This document shows, one piece after another, positions 1-11,900 of a stretch of 64,000 nt of DNA. Under the pieces are notes generated by a model, which made no database searches, was not told where the DNA came from, and worked only from the letters and a program-made list of their open reading frames with translations. Position 1 is the first letter of the stretch, and the number at the start of each line of letters is the position of its first letter. Made by a program: the position numbers and the translations under genes. Location of the stretch: positions 86,608,793 through 86,672,792 of the forward strand of contig OX235273.1 of NCBI GenBank assembly GCA_944472155.2, given 5' to 3'. The DNA is from Trichobilharzia szidati (taxonomy: Eukaryota > Platyhelminthes > Trematoda > Strigeidida > Schistosomatidae).

Positions 1-540
1 AGACTTAATTAGTATTATGACTTATTGTCTAGTAAATAAAAACGTGTAATTAGTGTCTGATTTCTGTTGTTGAAAGTTGATATTTCTAAAAGATAATTAT
101 AGGTGTTACAGATCTTCTGACTTCATGAATCGATTCATATAGAAGGCATTTGAAGTAATTTTCAAGTTTATTTTTTACTCACATGACACATCAGTATCTT
201 GGACAGTGTTAGTTTACATTCGTTGAACTAATCTTCCTTACGAAGGAATATGATCTAATATTTCAAAAGTTGTTACGCAATAATCCCAGTCAAACCGATT
301 CGAAATTGTTACTTAGTTGTAAAACCTTAATGACTATACTTAAAAAAGTGAACTGTTAATAAAAATTTCTTGTGCCTTAATTATTATTCCCATGTTAACT
401 ATAAATAAGCAGTGAAAAGTAGTCAGTATCAAATAAGCAAACGGAATGGTTAACTGGTATTACTTTGCCTTCTGCGTATATGTTTACGTGTATCTATCTG
501 ATCGAATTTGCTTTATTTTTCCATAGACTGATAAGAATTA
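1..540. other. Intronic, nothing recognised
   Basis: AT-rich sequence presumed to be intron 5' of the first SAC2-like exon. No repeat family, RNA or coding similarity is seen. Confidence 0.5.
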
Positions 541-740
541 CATGGAGGATTTCATCATGAGCTGACATCAGTTAGAGAACCACTGGAAAACCTGGGAGTA
601 CTGGACAGATGAAGAGTCCCAGACTAGGACGAAACAGCTGTCCAGTACTCCCAGGTTTTCCAGTGGTTCTCTAACTGATGTCAGCTCATGATGAAATCCT
701 CCATGCAATCAAACAAAACCCCTACAAAACCAATACTTGA
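541..740. mobile_element. Fold-back SINE-B copy (palindrome around hammerhead core)
   Basis: Arms 541-608 and 638-705 are 68-bp reverse complements. The 29-nt centre carries the SINE-B hammerhead core in the C3-mutant form atgaaga, stem II, then gaaac. The right side continues into the usual SINE-B 3' tail ending accaatacttga. The tRNA-like head is missing and replaced by an inverted copy of the 3' part, so this is a fold-back product of an ordinary copy. Confidence 0.8.
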
Positions 741-1266
741 TAAGAATTTGGCAGAATGAAGTGGAGCCATTGCTTATTTTTTTTAGACGCTCGAATTCCA
801 ACCAATTAGTCATTGGTTCAAATCCCACTCCACCTATTAAGCTCTAGGCAGCCAAGTAGTATCAGTAGCACTCACACAACCACCCTAAACTATAACCAAA
901 CAGCTCATCAATAATATTTTTCTGCTTTCAATGTTTATATCGAAGCTTATGTATATTCTAACAGGTGAAGCAATCCACTTACTTTAATGATAAGAACGTG
1001 TTTCTGTTTATCATAGATGATACAACTATGTAGCTCATAAATGACAGAATACTGAGTAAACCATAAAACTCATTGAGTATTCATACCAAACGTATACGTG
1101 CATGCTTCACGTTTACAAGTATGTCTTTACACACAAATATTTGTTAGGTAGCTGTAATTGTGATGTTTTCTTCGATCCTATGGAATTTCTCATTTGTAGT
1201 TTGAAATTGTGAGGAGAAAAAAGAACACTTTTACTTCTCTTATTGATTATACCCACTCCAATGTAG
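706..1266. other. Intronic, nothing recognised beyond the SINE tail
   Basis: No recognisable feature after the SINE-B tail ends near 740. It contains a short tRNA-like scrap around 805-835 (gttcaaatccc), too degraded to classify. Confidence 0.4.
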
Positions 1267-1507
1267 TTGCGTCAGTGGCACAATGATAGGATGCTCGTCA
1301 ATCACACAGGTGGTTCGGGGTTCGATCCTCGGCTGACACACTCAACTACCTCGCTAAGCCAGAAATAAGACTGTTAAAAAGGGAAGGTTGGGTATGATGG
1401 GTAGCAACCCCATCCCGTGAAAATAAATACCACTTCTATCGAAACTTTAAAGCTCTAGCTTGGAGTTCTATGTTCTACTGGGAGAACGTAAAAGGAATTA
1501 AAAAAAG
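1267..1507 (+). mobile_element. SINE-A, tRNA-derived
   Basis: The tRNA-like head has box A (gtggcacaatgataggatgc) and box B (ggttcgatcct). The SINE-A body follows: ctcgctaagccagaaataag, an aaggttggg block, agcaaccccatccc, and a 3' end near tgttctactggga followed by an A-rich tail. The head is diverged from a true tRNA in the anticodon arm. Confidence 0.8.
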
Positions 1508-1624
1508 AACTCTATTCTATCAAACATGTTGTTGTGCATTTCAAACAATTGTGAAATGTGTTAGCACGATACAGTGTTCCTTGTTTTTTGTATACACGGA
1601 AAATTCATTTCTCTGTTGACTAAG

Positions 1625-1674
<50 letters not shown>

Positions 1675-2435
1675 CTACATCAGAGTAAAATGTAGCTTAA
1701 GCAGATGTTTGCATTAGTTTTATTTCATTTCTTATTTTTTTTTCCTTTTTTTTTGTAATTTGAAATGAAATAAACGGTTGAGTTGTGTTGGGTTGTGTCG
1801 TGGTTTGCTGTTTGTTTGTTGGTTTGGCTGGCTCATTTATGCTGTAAGTGTGATTAGATTGTCTGAGATGGTGTCTTATTTTTATCTGACAGATGTAGAT
1901 TGATAAGTGAAGTTGAAGTTATAAGCCCCTTTCACTCACATAAGAGGATTTGATTGCAATTTAGCGTTTGCGCTTGTCCGTTTATTTCTCCTTCGTGAAT
2001 CATATCATATCACTCACTCACTATACAGATATTCGTTTAAGCTGCAATCATCATTAACTCGCTCATATATTTTTCCTGACAAAGAGTATGTTTTAAATGT
2101 CATCTAATGAATAGTTTTTTTTCCATCACTGTTATTGTATCAAATTAATAAATTGTATAGAATTACATTTAACTGACATATTCCAACTTCTATTCATTCA
2201 TCATTAGCTCACATTATTTTTGATCTAATGGAATAACATTTAGAATCGAATCAGAATGTGAAATGACAGCATTTCATGCTTATAAGTGACTTAGTTTGTG
2301 ATGCGAAAGTTAGCGAGGTTTACGTGGATGAGTTTATGGCATAGGAATGCCATGTTAACAATGCATCCCTTATTGTATGAAAATTATCTAGCCTGATGAT
2401 AATGAAGAAAAGTTTGCCATTATCCATACTCTTTT
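1508..2435. other. Intronic, dinucleotide repeat only
   Basis: It holds a (TA)n microsatellite at about 1625-1672 and T-rich runs near 1735-1756. No gene or transposon is seen. Confidence 0.5.
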
Positions 2436-2673
2436 TTTTATTTATTCCTTCGCGTTCCCAGTGGAACATAAGGCTTCAGGCTGGAGGCTTGAAGTTTCTG
2501 TAGCAATGGTTATTTTTACAGGATGGGGTTGCTAGCCTCATTCCCAACCTTTCCTCTTTATCAGCTTTATTTCTGGTTTAGCGGGGGAAAAGGAGTGCGT
2601 CTGTGGCCGGGGATCGAACCCCGGACCATGTGCATGGTCGGCGAGCGTCCTAACCGCTTTGCCACCGACACAC
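2436..2673 (-). mobile_element. SINE-A, tRNA-derived
   Basis: On the minus strand it reads tRNA-like head (box B near 2614, ggggttcgatcccc), anticodon-arm hairpin around gaccatgcacatggtc, SINE-A body, and the 3' end near the gttcccagtggaac block at 2454-2467. It is one of the better preserved copies. Confidence 0.82.
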
Positions 2674-3007
2674 TTTTATCCATACTCTACTAAACCATAT
2701 TATAGCATATAGAGTCGATTTCTGCTTTCAACATATCAGTGTTTAACAAAGGTTGGCTAGTTCTGAGTATGTTGATAATGAAGACTAATCACTCAACGAA
2801 AAGTGTGTTCTTCTGTTAGTCAGTATCATCATTGATATAGATAATTCTCATTACATTCTGTTAAAAAGTTAATGCGTCACCTGTGTATCTATTTATGTTA
2901 AAAGAAACATAAGGACTCTCTACCAAGGTTGTTTACAGTGTAAATTAATAATGGTTTAATGCTCATTGAAAAGAAATATTTCCTATTCGGTCTATGAAGA
3001 CTAACAA

Positions 3008-3062
3008 CAGAATCCAGGATAAACATTTCGGCTTATTTGGAACCCATCACCTGTATGCACCT
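3008..3062 (-). ncRNA. Degraded Sm-alpha-type hammerhead relic
   Basis: The minus strand shows the order stem I, gtgatgg, stem II around gttccaaataagcc, gaaa, then tgtttatcctggattc. The ctgacga core is mutated at two positions and stem I no longer pairs well. It resembles the better copy at 39287-39330. It is almost certainly inactive. Confidence 0.5.
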
Positions 3063-3179
3063 GTAACTTCCTTCTCCATAGCCTATTAATATAAGCAATC
3101 AAAGGGAATTAAAAAATTAACTTGACCAAATAGGGCGTGTTTCTTCATCTTCTTTTTCACAAACTCTTTTATAGTATTA

Positions 3180-3795
3180 TTACTATTGTTTCCTTTAATT
3201 CCTAGAGGAACATAGGGCTTCAGCTGCACGTCTCCATTGCGTTCGGTTCTCTGCTAGAGTTTTCACCTGGTTCCACGTCTGCCCACATGCTTTCATTTCC
3301 TCTTCACATGACCTTCTCCAAGTCACCCTTGGACGACCAACTCTCCGCCTCCCGTTCGGGTACCATTCGAGGGCTTGTCTAGTGATGTCACTTGGTGGTT
3401 TCCTCAGAATATGGCCAATCCAATCCACCTCCATTTCTTCCTGCTTATTTGCTGCACAATCGGTTCCTGGTTAGTTCGCTCCCAGAAATCTCTGTTACTG
3501 ATCCTTCCTGGCCATCTGATCTTGAGTATTGAGCGAAGACAACTGTTGATGAAGGTCTGTAGTTTGTTTGAGGTGCTCTTTATGACGCTCAGTGCAAGTC
3601 TCTGATCCGTATAGTAGCACCGACTGTCTTCACATTGGAGTTGAAAATCCGGAACTTATTTTTGATGCTGAGTGTTGTTGACCTTCACACAGACTTGAGA
3701 GTAATGAAAGCTTGTCTTGCTTTTCCGATTCTTGTTTTGATATTCTCGTCAGTTCCGTCCGCCTGTAGTTGAAACGATGCTTCCTAGTTAGGTAA
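3180..3795 (-). mobile_element. RTE-B LINE, 3' fragment
   Basis: The minus strand encodes the C-terminal tail of an RTE-clade endonuclease/reverse transcriptase: [20 protein letters not shown], the RVGRPRVTWRR block, and NRTQWRRAAEAL before the stop at 3195. More degraded frames run upstream to about 3795. It is 5'-truncated, as expected of a LINE, and lies about 180 bp upstream of a SAC2-like exon. Confidence 0.82.
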
Positions 3796-3970
3796 CTCTC
3801 ATTTATGATTATTTTTTGGTATAGTAATTGTAATTATTCTTGGACCAGTGATTTCGATCTTACTGATTGATATCAGTAATATATGATGAATATTTGTTTC
3901 TATGTTTACTTCATCTTCTCTTCACTTATCTGTTGTTTGTTTTTTTGTTGTTGTTTACTAATTTTTACAG

Positions 3971-4169
3971 CACAAGAAGAGAATCAAGAAGCGTTCAATA
4001 AGTATTGGTTGCAACACTTTCATGAGTTTGAGCGTATACTTATAGTGAATTTATTGAGTTCTGGTCGTAAACATCGTGAAACTATCTTGTCTGACGCATT
4101 TATACGTCACATATTATTATCAAAGAATGACCGTTTAGCCTACATTAACTTTGATTTTCATGACTTTTG
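3971..4169 (+). CDS. SAC2-like exon 1 of the window
   Basis: The acceptor is tttttacag ending at 3970 and the donor is gtaagt at 4170. The exon opens with the last two bases of a codon and closes with two bases (tg), completed to Cys by the first base of the exon at 36460. It encodes about 66 residues, from QEENQEAF through [10 protein letters not shown] and RHILLSKND to INFDFHDF, the middle of the SAC domain just upstream of the catalytic loop. The frame stays open upstream, but the pyrimidine-rich tract and the start of similarity mark 3971 as the border. An RTE-B fragment ends about 180 bp upstream. Confidence 0.85.
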
Positions 4170-7100
4170 GTAAGTTATTCTCATTATTTTTTTTTGAGTA
4201 TTAAGTATTTTAATGTATAGTGCTTCCTATTTTCTTGGCTTTTTTTTAAATTTCATGAAAAGTATGACAAATAAAGAAATTAGAAAACTACAGCTTAAAC
4301 TGACTGGATTATTGTTTGGTGTCGGTTCGAGCCCCTTGGACAACCATAATACTCTCAAAATTATCCCTACGCTTTGTCGATCAATCACACCAAGGGACAT
4401 GTGTACTGCTCAGCAGTTCGCTTCGTCCTTCTCTATGGCTCTTAAACATTGCCAGTACGAGTTGAAGACATGAAAAGGTTAACTGTTTTTGATCATAGAT
4501 GTTTACGATCTCTTTCTCACGTTAGGTGGCATAATAAGGTAAGTAATGTTGACGTTAGGCGTAGAGTGTTGGGCAAAGAGGGAAATTCAATCGACGAGGC
4601 TATAAAGTTACATAGATTGAGATGGCTAGGTCACGTGCTGCGCATGCCTAACCATCCCCTCCCCCGACAGGCGTTACTAGCTGATATAGGTGCAGGTTGG
4701 AAAAGAGTAAGTGGTGGCCAAACAAAAACATGGCATCAATCCATGAAATCCCTGACAGTTAAACTGAGTCAGGTAGGGAGATGCAGACTTCCAAGTTAGG
4801 GCCCTTGGGACTCTAAGAATCAATGGCTGGAGACACTAGGTGACATGGCTCAAAATCGTTGTCAGTGGCGCAGATGTATTCAGTCTCTGTAGTCTTTCAC
4901 ATTCCTTTCTACCATTACTCATTGTTTCACTCTCATACTTGTCAAAACTCAATTGATTCTCTTCCCTCATTTTCATGTCTACCTTTGTGTGCTATTTGGA
5001 ACGTGGCAACTCGAACTGTTGCACTTCGGTGCCAAGTTCTATGTTGAATCCAGACAGACAGAATCAATAGCGATATTAGTTTAGGGTTTCCTATTGATAT
5101 TGAAAAGTAGTTTTCGCTCTAAACTGATAAGTAGGTAAAGAGACCCTGAAAACTGAGACGAAAAAAGAGGATTACATTGATTACATCATAACTTATCAGC
5201 ATTGGATTAGCCCGAGTCAACTATACGTTCAGATTTTATATGAAATATATCGCCAGTGTGTTACTGGACTGGAATTTCACTTTCATTATAATTAAACCTA
5301 AATTATTTATCACCTTGAAGTCATTCAGTTTGAAAAATCAACTTTCAATGTAGTGATTTAATTTATACATTCTAGTTTTGAAATGGTACTTAAAGAAGCT
5401 TGTGTAATGAACAAAACTGACCCGTTGTTGTGTGGACACAGGGGACCGATCTTTGCGTCCTACTGTACAACTGTCCGAAACTTCTTTGAGAGATACACAG
5501 TCACAAAATGCTCTCTCTACGTGCTTCTATTCAACAATGACATCAAAAATTCAAAACCACCTCAACAGTGCCGTTAGGCAGCTATACAAACAGGTTAACT
5601 TTCTACGCATAAAATAAGCACCGTGGAACAAAATAGGTTAACCAAAATTCGACTGTGAGTAGTACCTGAGAATTAAGTAGAATATTTCCAACAAGGTAGG
5701 ATCGAAATCTTTGTCCACAAGTATTCACATTGTAACTGGGTAGTTCAGGAAAATGTTTCCAAGCAACTATTCCATTACAGCTTATTTACTTTGCTTTTAA
5801 AAAAAACTAATTTGTTATTTAGTTTAGTGAATGTTACAGTCGCCTATCAGAGGAAAACTTTAGCCGAAGGGGGTTCAAACTACTAGTGTGGAAGTCACTA
5901 ATTCTCTAAGGGAACTAACTACAAGAGTCAGCTAATGACTAGGTGTTACTTACTTATACAATGTGTGTGTGTTTGTGTAAACAAACATTTAGTAGCAAGC
6001 AAATTTAGACCTTTTCTTGCATATATGAAATTAGGTAATACATACATCATTTGATGTTACTACTGAATTAAATTACATGCTTAATCATTCGAAGGTAATA
6101 ATATTAAAGTCCATAATAACAATAACAAAATTATGCCAATGGGTGTATAATTTAAACTATACAGCAAAAATAGTAAATATGAAGGTAGGAGAACTTAATG
6201 GACTTATAATGTCATCATTAAGGACTTTATGTAGAATACTATTCATGTATATAGTTTCTAAATCAACTCTCAAATCTCTATACACTGGATGAATAAACTG
6301 TTTTTATCTATGAGAAATTGTAAATTGTGTAAGTGGAGATGTTGTGCAGTTGTTGGGATTGTGATTTTTCAGTGGACTGATCAATGCCCGTAGAAAATGT
6401 TTTGCAACTGACTGTTTTGATGAACAAGAGAAATATTAAAAGCCAATAAACAGTGAACATATATTTCAGCCTAGTCTGGTACTGTTGAATAATTTGTACC
6501 TAAAACGCTGTGTAGGATCAAATTTTCAGCCCTTTTGTCGATGTCGAAATCTAATTAATGACCTGTTTTGCTGGTCGATGTCTCTGGAATCTTGGTATCA
6601 CTCAACCATCAGATAGTATTGTCGTCTTTTGATTGAACACTAGTAACTAGTGTGACGTATCTAGTTCTTTCTTTGGTGCAGACTGAATTCTATCAATTAG
6701 TCCCTTTGATAAATTTGAATAAGGCATTAAGAAGACAAATTTCGCGAGATGATATCATTTCGTAGTTTCTTTACAACCGCTTTACAACTAACATGGTTAA
6801 CAATAATAAAATAAAGTTCATGACAATTACTCAGTTAAATAAAAACAAAAGTACATACTAATGACCAATCATATTTAGACAGGTCAAGTAGTCCAGGGTA
6901 GGCGAAGATTGAAGTCTATTGATTTTTGTACACACAGTTTAGGCTAGTTGTGATTAATCCAAAGTGCTTCCATCACCTTCAATAACCTTGAATTAGAGTT
7001 ATGTGAAATAATTGTAAAACAGTCATTAATATTGATTTTGTGACCAGACATTAATAAGTGTTTTGCAATGGATGATGCTGGATTTCTATTCAGATTACTC

Positions 7101-8911
7101 GCATTGGGATTTTCTATATGATTTAGTAGCCATTTTGGAACATGTTCTTTCCGACGACATTGGAACATTCTATTGGTTCTACCTATATAGGTGTCACCGC
7201 AGCTGCAGGTGAACTTGTAGATACAGTTTGAAGTAGAGTCCACAGAATTTCGTCCTTTAATCGTAGGTACAGGGATGGAAAATGTTCGGCAAGTGAGAAA
7301 AAGAGGTGTGGCGGCGTAGAATGTGCGTTTGATGGCTGACCGAAGTGTTTGAGCTAGCTGTCAACTGCATAATCTGATCACCCTTGATTGGTAGGTTAAT
7401 AAAGATAGCTTTCTTTGGTACCGAAGCTGTCTTTTCGAGATGCGGTCTTTCTTTACTGTGGCAAGTGATAAAGTTTTCCAGATACCCATTAGCTAATAAA
7501 ACTGAATGTATATGTCGAAACTCATCCATCACTGTGTCACTCGTGTATATTTTTCGGGCCCTTGAGAACAAACATTTCACTAGGGAACGTTTATACTGGA
7601 TAGGAACAAAACTGGTAAAATGAAGATATTGTCCACTCCATGTCTGTTTACGAAAAATAGATCACTGAATCGTACCATCATCTCTCCTGGTCATTGTAAT
7701 ATCGAGGAAACCGAGTTTGTTATTCGATTCAAGTTCGGAAGTCACTCGGTTATTTGGATGAATATGATTAAATAGAGTAATAAAGTTTTCAATAGATTTA
7801 CTATTATTACCAATAATGAGAGTATCATCTACATAACGTTTATACAGCATAAATTCTCCAAGCATACCTTGCATTTATCTCTCCAATTTATTTTTTATTT
7901 AACTGAGTAATTGTCATGAACTTTATTTTATTATTGTTAACCATGTTAGTTGTAAAGCGGTTGTAAAGAAACTACGAAATGATATCATCTCGCGAAATTT
8001 GTCTTCTTAATGCCTTATTCAAATTGAATTCTATGAGTCAGGGTATTTGCAATGTGGCCACCATTCTAGGTAGCTCGCCATCACGTTGCACATTGATTTG
8101 ATGATATTAGATAGTTGGAGGCAATCGGCAGGAAGCCTTGCTTGACCTAGGTTTCATGCTAGTTGCCACTCATCAGCAAGGCGTATCTGCAACCTTGAAG
8201 GAACTGATGTCCCTTCTGGGATTCGAACCCGCGTCACCCAGTGCTGCAGTCAGAGACGTTACCACTGAGCTATTCATGCTCGCGATTGACCTCCTGTAGG
8301 ACTGTTGAGGTTGTCAGTGTATCAACAGTGAGGAACAATAACGACTGAAAAATCGGAAATACTTCAAAACACACTAATATAACGAATAATTATTTATTAG
8401 AAGAAAAAAAAGTATGGCTAAAATATAATTTATTGAGAATCAAACTTGCCATGCTTTCCTTCTTAGTATACTTGTATGGGGGGGGGGGGGTAGAACGTAG
8501 GCGGTCAGTTACAACTTAAATTTCCTCAAGTGGTTGGTTTGATATTGCATGTCTACTAAAGTATTACTGTGATCAATATCAGATGTTATGTGTGGCTGTT
8601 TCAAACTTGTTCTATCAACTTTTTTCACTCAGCTGGAATATCCTATTGTAGCGTTTAATAATGCTAGGCGCGAAAATACCTCGTGATAGTTTTTGTCCTT
8701 AGCGAAAAAAAGTAAAAAGAAGGAAAATTATTGTAATATATTTCGTTATAATTGACCTTTATCTTTTACAGCATAAAAAAGATTCTGTTTGTATCACTGA
8801 ATTGTATGAGTTCTTATAACCTATTTAGTTCGGTGTGTAATTGTGTGTAAATAGGAAACACTGTAACTTGGATAAGTTGTTGTCACTTATTATTAGACAA
8901 TAAAGTTATTT

Positions 8912-8958
<47 letters not shown>

Positions 8959-11900
8959 GCAACTAATTGAATTAATGCATACAAGTGAGAAAAAACGTGA
9001 CCTACAGATAAATCTGATGATTATTTCACACTTAATTGAATGAATTGACCATGTGATGTTGAGTAGACTGTCATCAGCATCGATTCTCCTAATGTTATAT
9101 TGTGAATATGTTAATAATAAGTATTTCACAATAACCAACAGATGCTGATTGATCACTTCAATCTTACAGACGAACAGCTAAAAAGGGTGAAGTGTTTCAC
9201 CAGCAAATTTGACTTCTTATATGTTGGACAGGATGTTTTTTTTCCTTCACGTTCCCCAGTGGAACCTAGGGCTTCAAGCTAGTGGCTTGAAGTTTCTGTA
9301 GCAGTGCTTATTTTACAGGATGAGGTTGCTAGTCTCATGCCCAACCTTTCCTCTTCGCCAGCATTATTTCTGGTTTAGCGAGGCAAAAGAGTGCGTCGGT
9401 GGCCGGGGATCGAACCTCGGACCATGTGCATGGTCGGCGAGCGTCCTAACCGCTATGCCACCGATGCACTGGACAGGATGTAGCGGTTGCAATTCACTGG
9501 TGGTCAGAACGATGAATACTTCGTTTTTAGTCTCAGTGGAAAATACTAAATATAACAGCTGGACTCATTTGAGGGTTTTAAAAGGTAGGCAGGATCATGT
9601 GTTGTGGACTGCACTATTTATTATTATTTTTTCCCTTTGGTTCCGAGTGGAACATAGGCCTTCAACAACACATCGCCATTTTCTTCTATTTTCTGCTGTC
9701 CTCTTAAGCTGGGTTCACGATTGACCATATTCTCTCATCTCCTCCTCGCCACACGATCTCCTCACGTCACCGTCGCACCGACCATCCACTCGTCGCTTCC
9801 CATTGGGACTCCACTCGAGCACTGGCCTGGCGCGCGATGTAACTCGATGGTCTTCTCGGCCCGTGTTCAGTCCAACTCCTTTTTCTCCTACATATTTGTT
9901 GAGCAGTAGCTTCTTGGTTATTTTGTTTCCAGAGTTCGACAGTTGCAGCGAATAAAATTTTCTTTTTGACGAAATCATCAACTAGGCTGTACATTCCTGT
10001 ATTTATAACAAATGGGTAGGAAAGTTCCAGAATAATTTCTGATCAAGGGTCAGATTAATAGAATTACAATTGGGGAATTAAAATGCCATAATAAACAGGG
10101 GGACGAATAAAGCTCAGACAAAGTAGCATCATAATTACTGAGAAGATTGACATATTGTGCAATTAGGGGTTAGAAATGTAGAAATAACAACAATAGACAG
10201 GATGTTTGGATAAAAAATCTAGTGGGATCACAACTAATGTGACGAATAATTGTTTATGCAGTTAGGGATTAAATATGTAGAAATAATAAAATAACAAAAT
10301 AGACAGGAAGTTCGGATATGAAAATATGGTAGTGTAAATAGGGATTAAGAAAAACGTATAATAACATGCCCGGCCGATAACTGCTACCTTGCCGTTGTGG
10401 TCGGGCTTGAATGCCGCAGTGACCCAACAAGCTAAACTGGCTGGGACTCATGTCCCTGCAGGTCCTACCATGCCAGGAAGGTTGTTTGGATAGCGGTTAG
10501 ACTAAAAGCAGTTACCATGGGGTACATGGGCTCCAGAATCCAATAGGATCAAATGGCGTACGAACCCATATGGGTCACCGGCAACCATGGGAACGCAGCA
10601 CCTGACGCTGCTCCGCTGCCTTGCGGATTAGACTCCAAGTCAAAGGCTCGGGGGGTGGTCCCTTAAGAAAACCACCTGCTTCGGTTTGGGCGCCCGGGCA
10701 GTATCTCAGCCCTCACACAATTAATTAAATGAAGCAACGAACTATCAGTGAAACTCATCGCGCGCTCTTAACAATGCTCTCAAGCAATAACGATGTCCCA
10801 GTTGGTATATCTCTTTCCAACCTTACTTTTATTTTTGTACTTAGTTTCCTGTATTTTACCTTTCCTAGCCTTGACTTCTTAACCTTCGACAGCCTTTCAC
10901 CTTTGTTTGGATTCCTAGCCTATCTGTGTCGTTTCGAGATGTTAGTGAGTTGTCCTCAAAATGGCTGTCCCCAATGTGACTTCTAACACAGATATCCTGA
11001 AACCGCGTGCTGCGTTCAAGCTGGCTACCTACAATGTTCGGACGCTGATGCAAATCGGACAACAGGCAGGGTTGGCAAGAACTTTGGAAAGCCTCGCTAT
11101 CGATGTCTGCTGCATTTCGGAGACCCGCATTCAAGATCCCAGTGAAGTGCTTCGACTGTCCTCTCCATCTGGAAGTTCTAGTAGTATGTACCACCTGCGC
11201 TTATCCGGGGACCCTGTGGCATCAGCATCCGGCGTAGCTGGTGTCGGTGTCGCACTGAGTGCTAGAGCCGAAGCTGCACTGCTCGACTGGATTCCCATTA
11301 ACAGTCGTTTATGTGCTGTGAGGCTGGAAGGTTATACGAAAGTAAGGAGTAGTAGGCCAGATAGGCGGTGTCTATTTGTTGTCTCTGCCTATGCACCGAC
11401 GGATTGCAGCCCGGATGCAATGAAGGATGAGTTTTACTACCAACTGAGCGATCTGTTGAAACAGGCGGGTCGGAGGGATATCGTAGTGCTAGCTGGGGAC
11501 TTGAACGCACAGGTCGGGCGTCTAAGCTCAGAGGAGAGTCGTCTAGGTGGTCAGTGGGGACTACATGGTCGCAGGTCAGATAATGGGGACCGTCTTCTGC
11601 AGCTTTGCGCGGATCACAACCTATTTCTATCCAGCACCAACTTCCGGCACAGCCATCGCCGTAGCGCTACCTGGCGTCCTCCCTCTGCGAAGCAAGCTTG
11701 GACTCAGATTGATCATATTGCGGTCAGTTTCCGGTGGCGAGGATGCATACAAGACTGTCGCTCCTTCTGGAGCACATGCTTGGACTCCGATCATGCGTTA
11801 GTGTGTGCCAAGTTCGTCTTGCGATTTGGTGGGGTTCGTAAAAACCGTCGTCTAAGCGTTGATGTGAGCAAACTAGTAGCACCTGCTACTTCTTTGAAAT

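Larger units (their letters stand above)
6694..8024 (-). mobile_element. Penelope-like element with inverted arms
   Basis: Target-site duplication tgaattctat lies at 6684-6693 and 8025-8034. Inverted arms of about 134 bp lie at 6712-6845 and 7891-8024, with an 18-bp tail outside the left arm. On the minus strand the interior encodes the C-terminal part of a PLE reverse transcriptase ([13 protein letters not shown], then [14 protein letters not shown]) followed by a GIY-YIG nuclease ([11 protein letters not shown], then EHVPKWLL, then a C-terminal AKHLLMSGH block). Frameshifts separate the three frames and the RT N-terminus is missing, so this copy is dead. Confidence 0.85.

Noticed and set aside
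1..3970. Upstream SAC2 exons or promoter within the window
   Set aside because: The exon at 3971 needs a preceding exon ending one base into a codon. I found no stretch with SAC similarity or a start codon in this region; very short exons could be missed.
4213..4473. A coding frame following the first exon
   Set aside because: It lies in the intron after a strong donor and runs into an RTE-C fragment in another frame.
5383..5617. A host exon (two overlapping frames)
   Set aside because: There is no family motif and no convincing splice sites, and the phase does not fit between the first and second SAC2-like exons.
6712..8024. A hammerhead in the arms of the PLE at 6694
   Set aside because: Only gaaa-like words were found; no ctganga core at the correct spacing.
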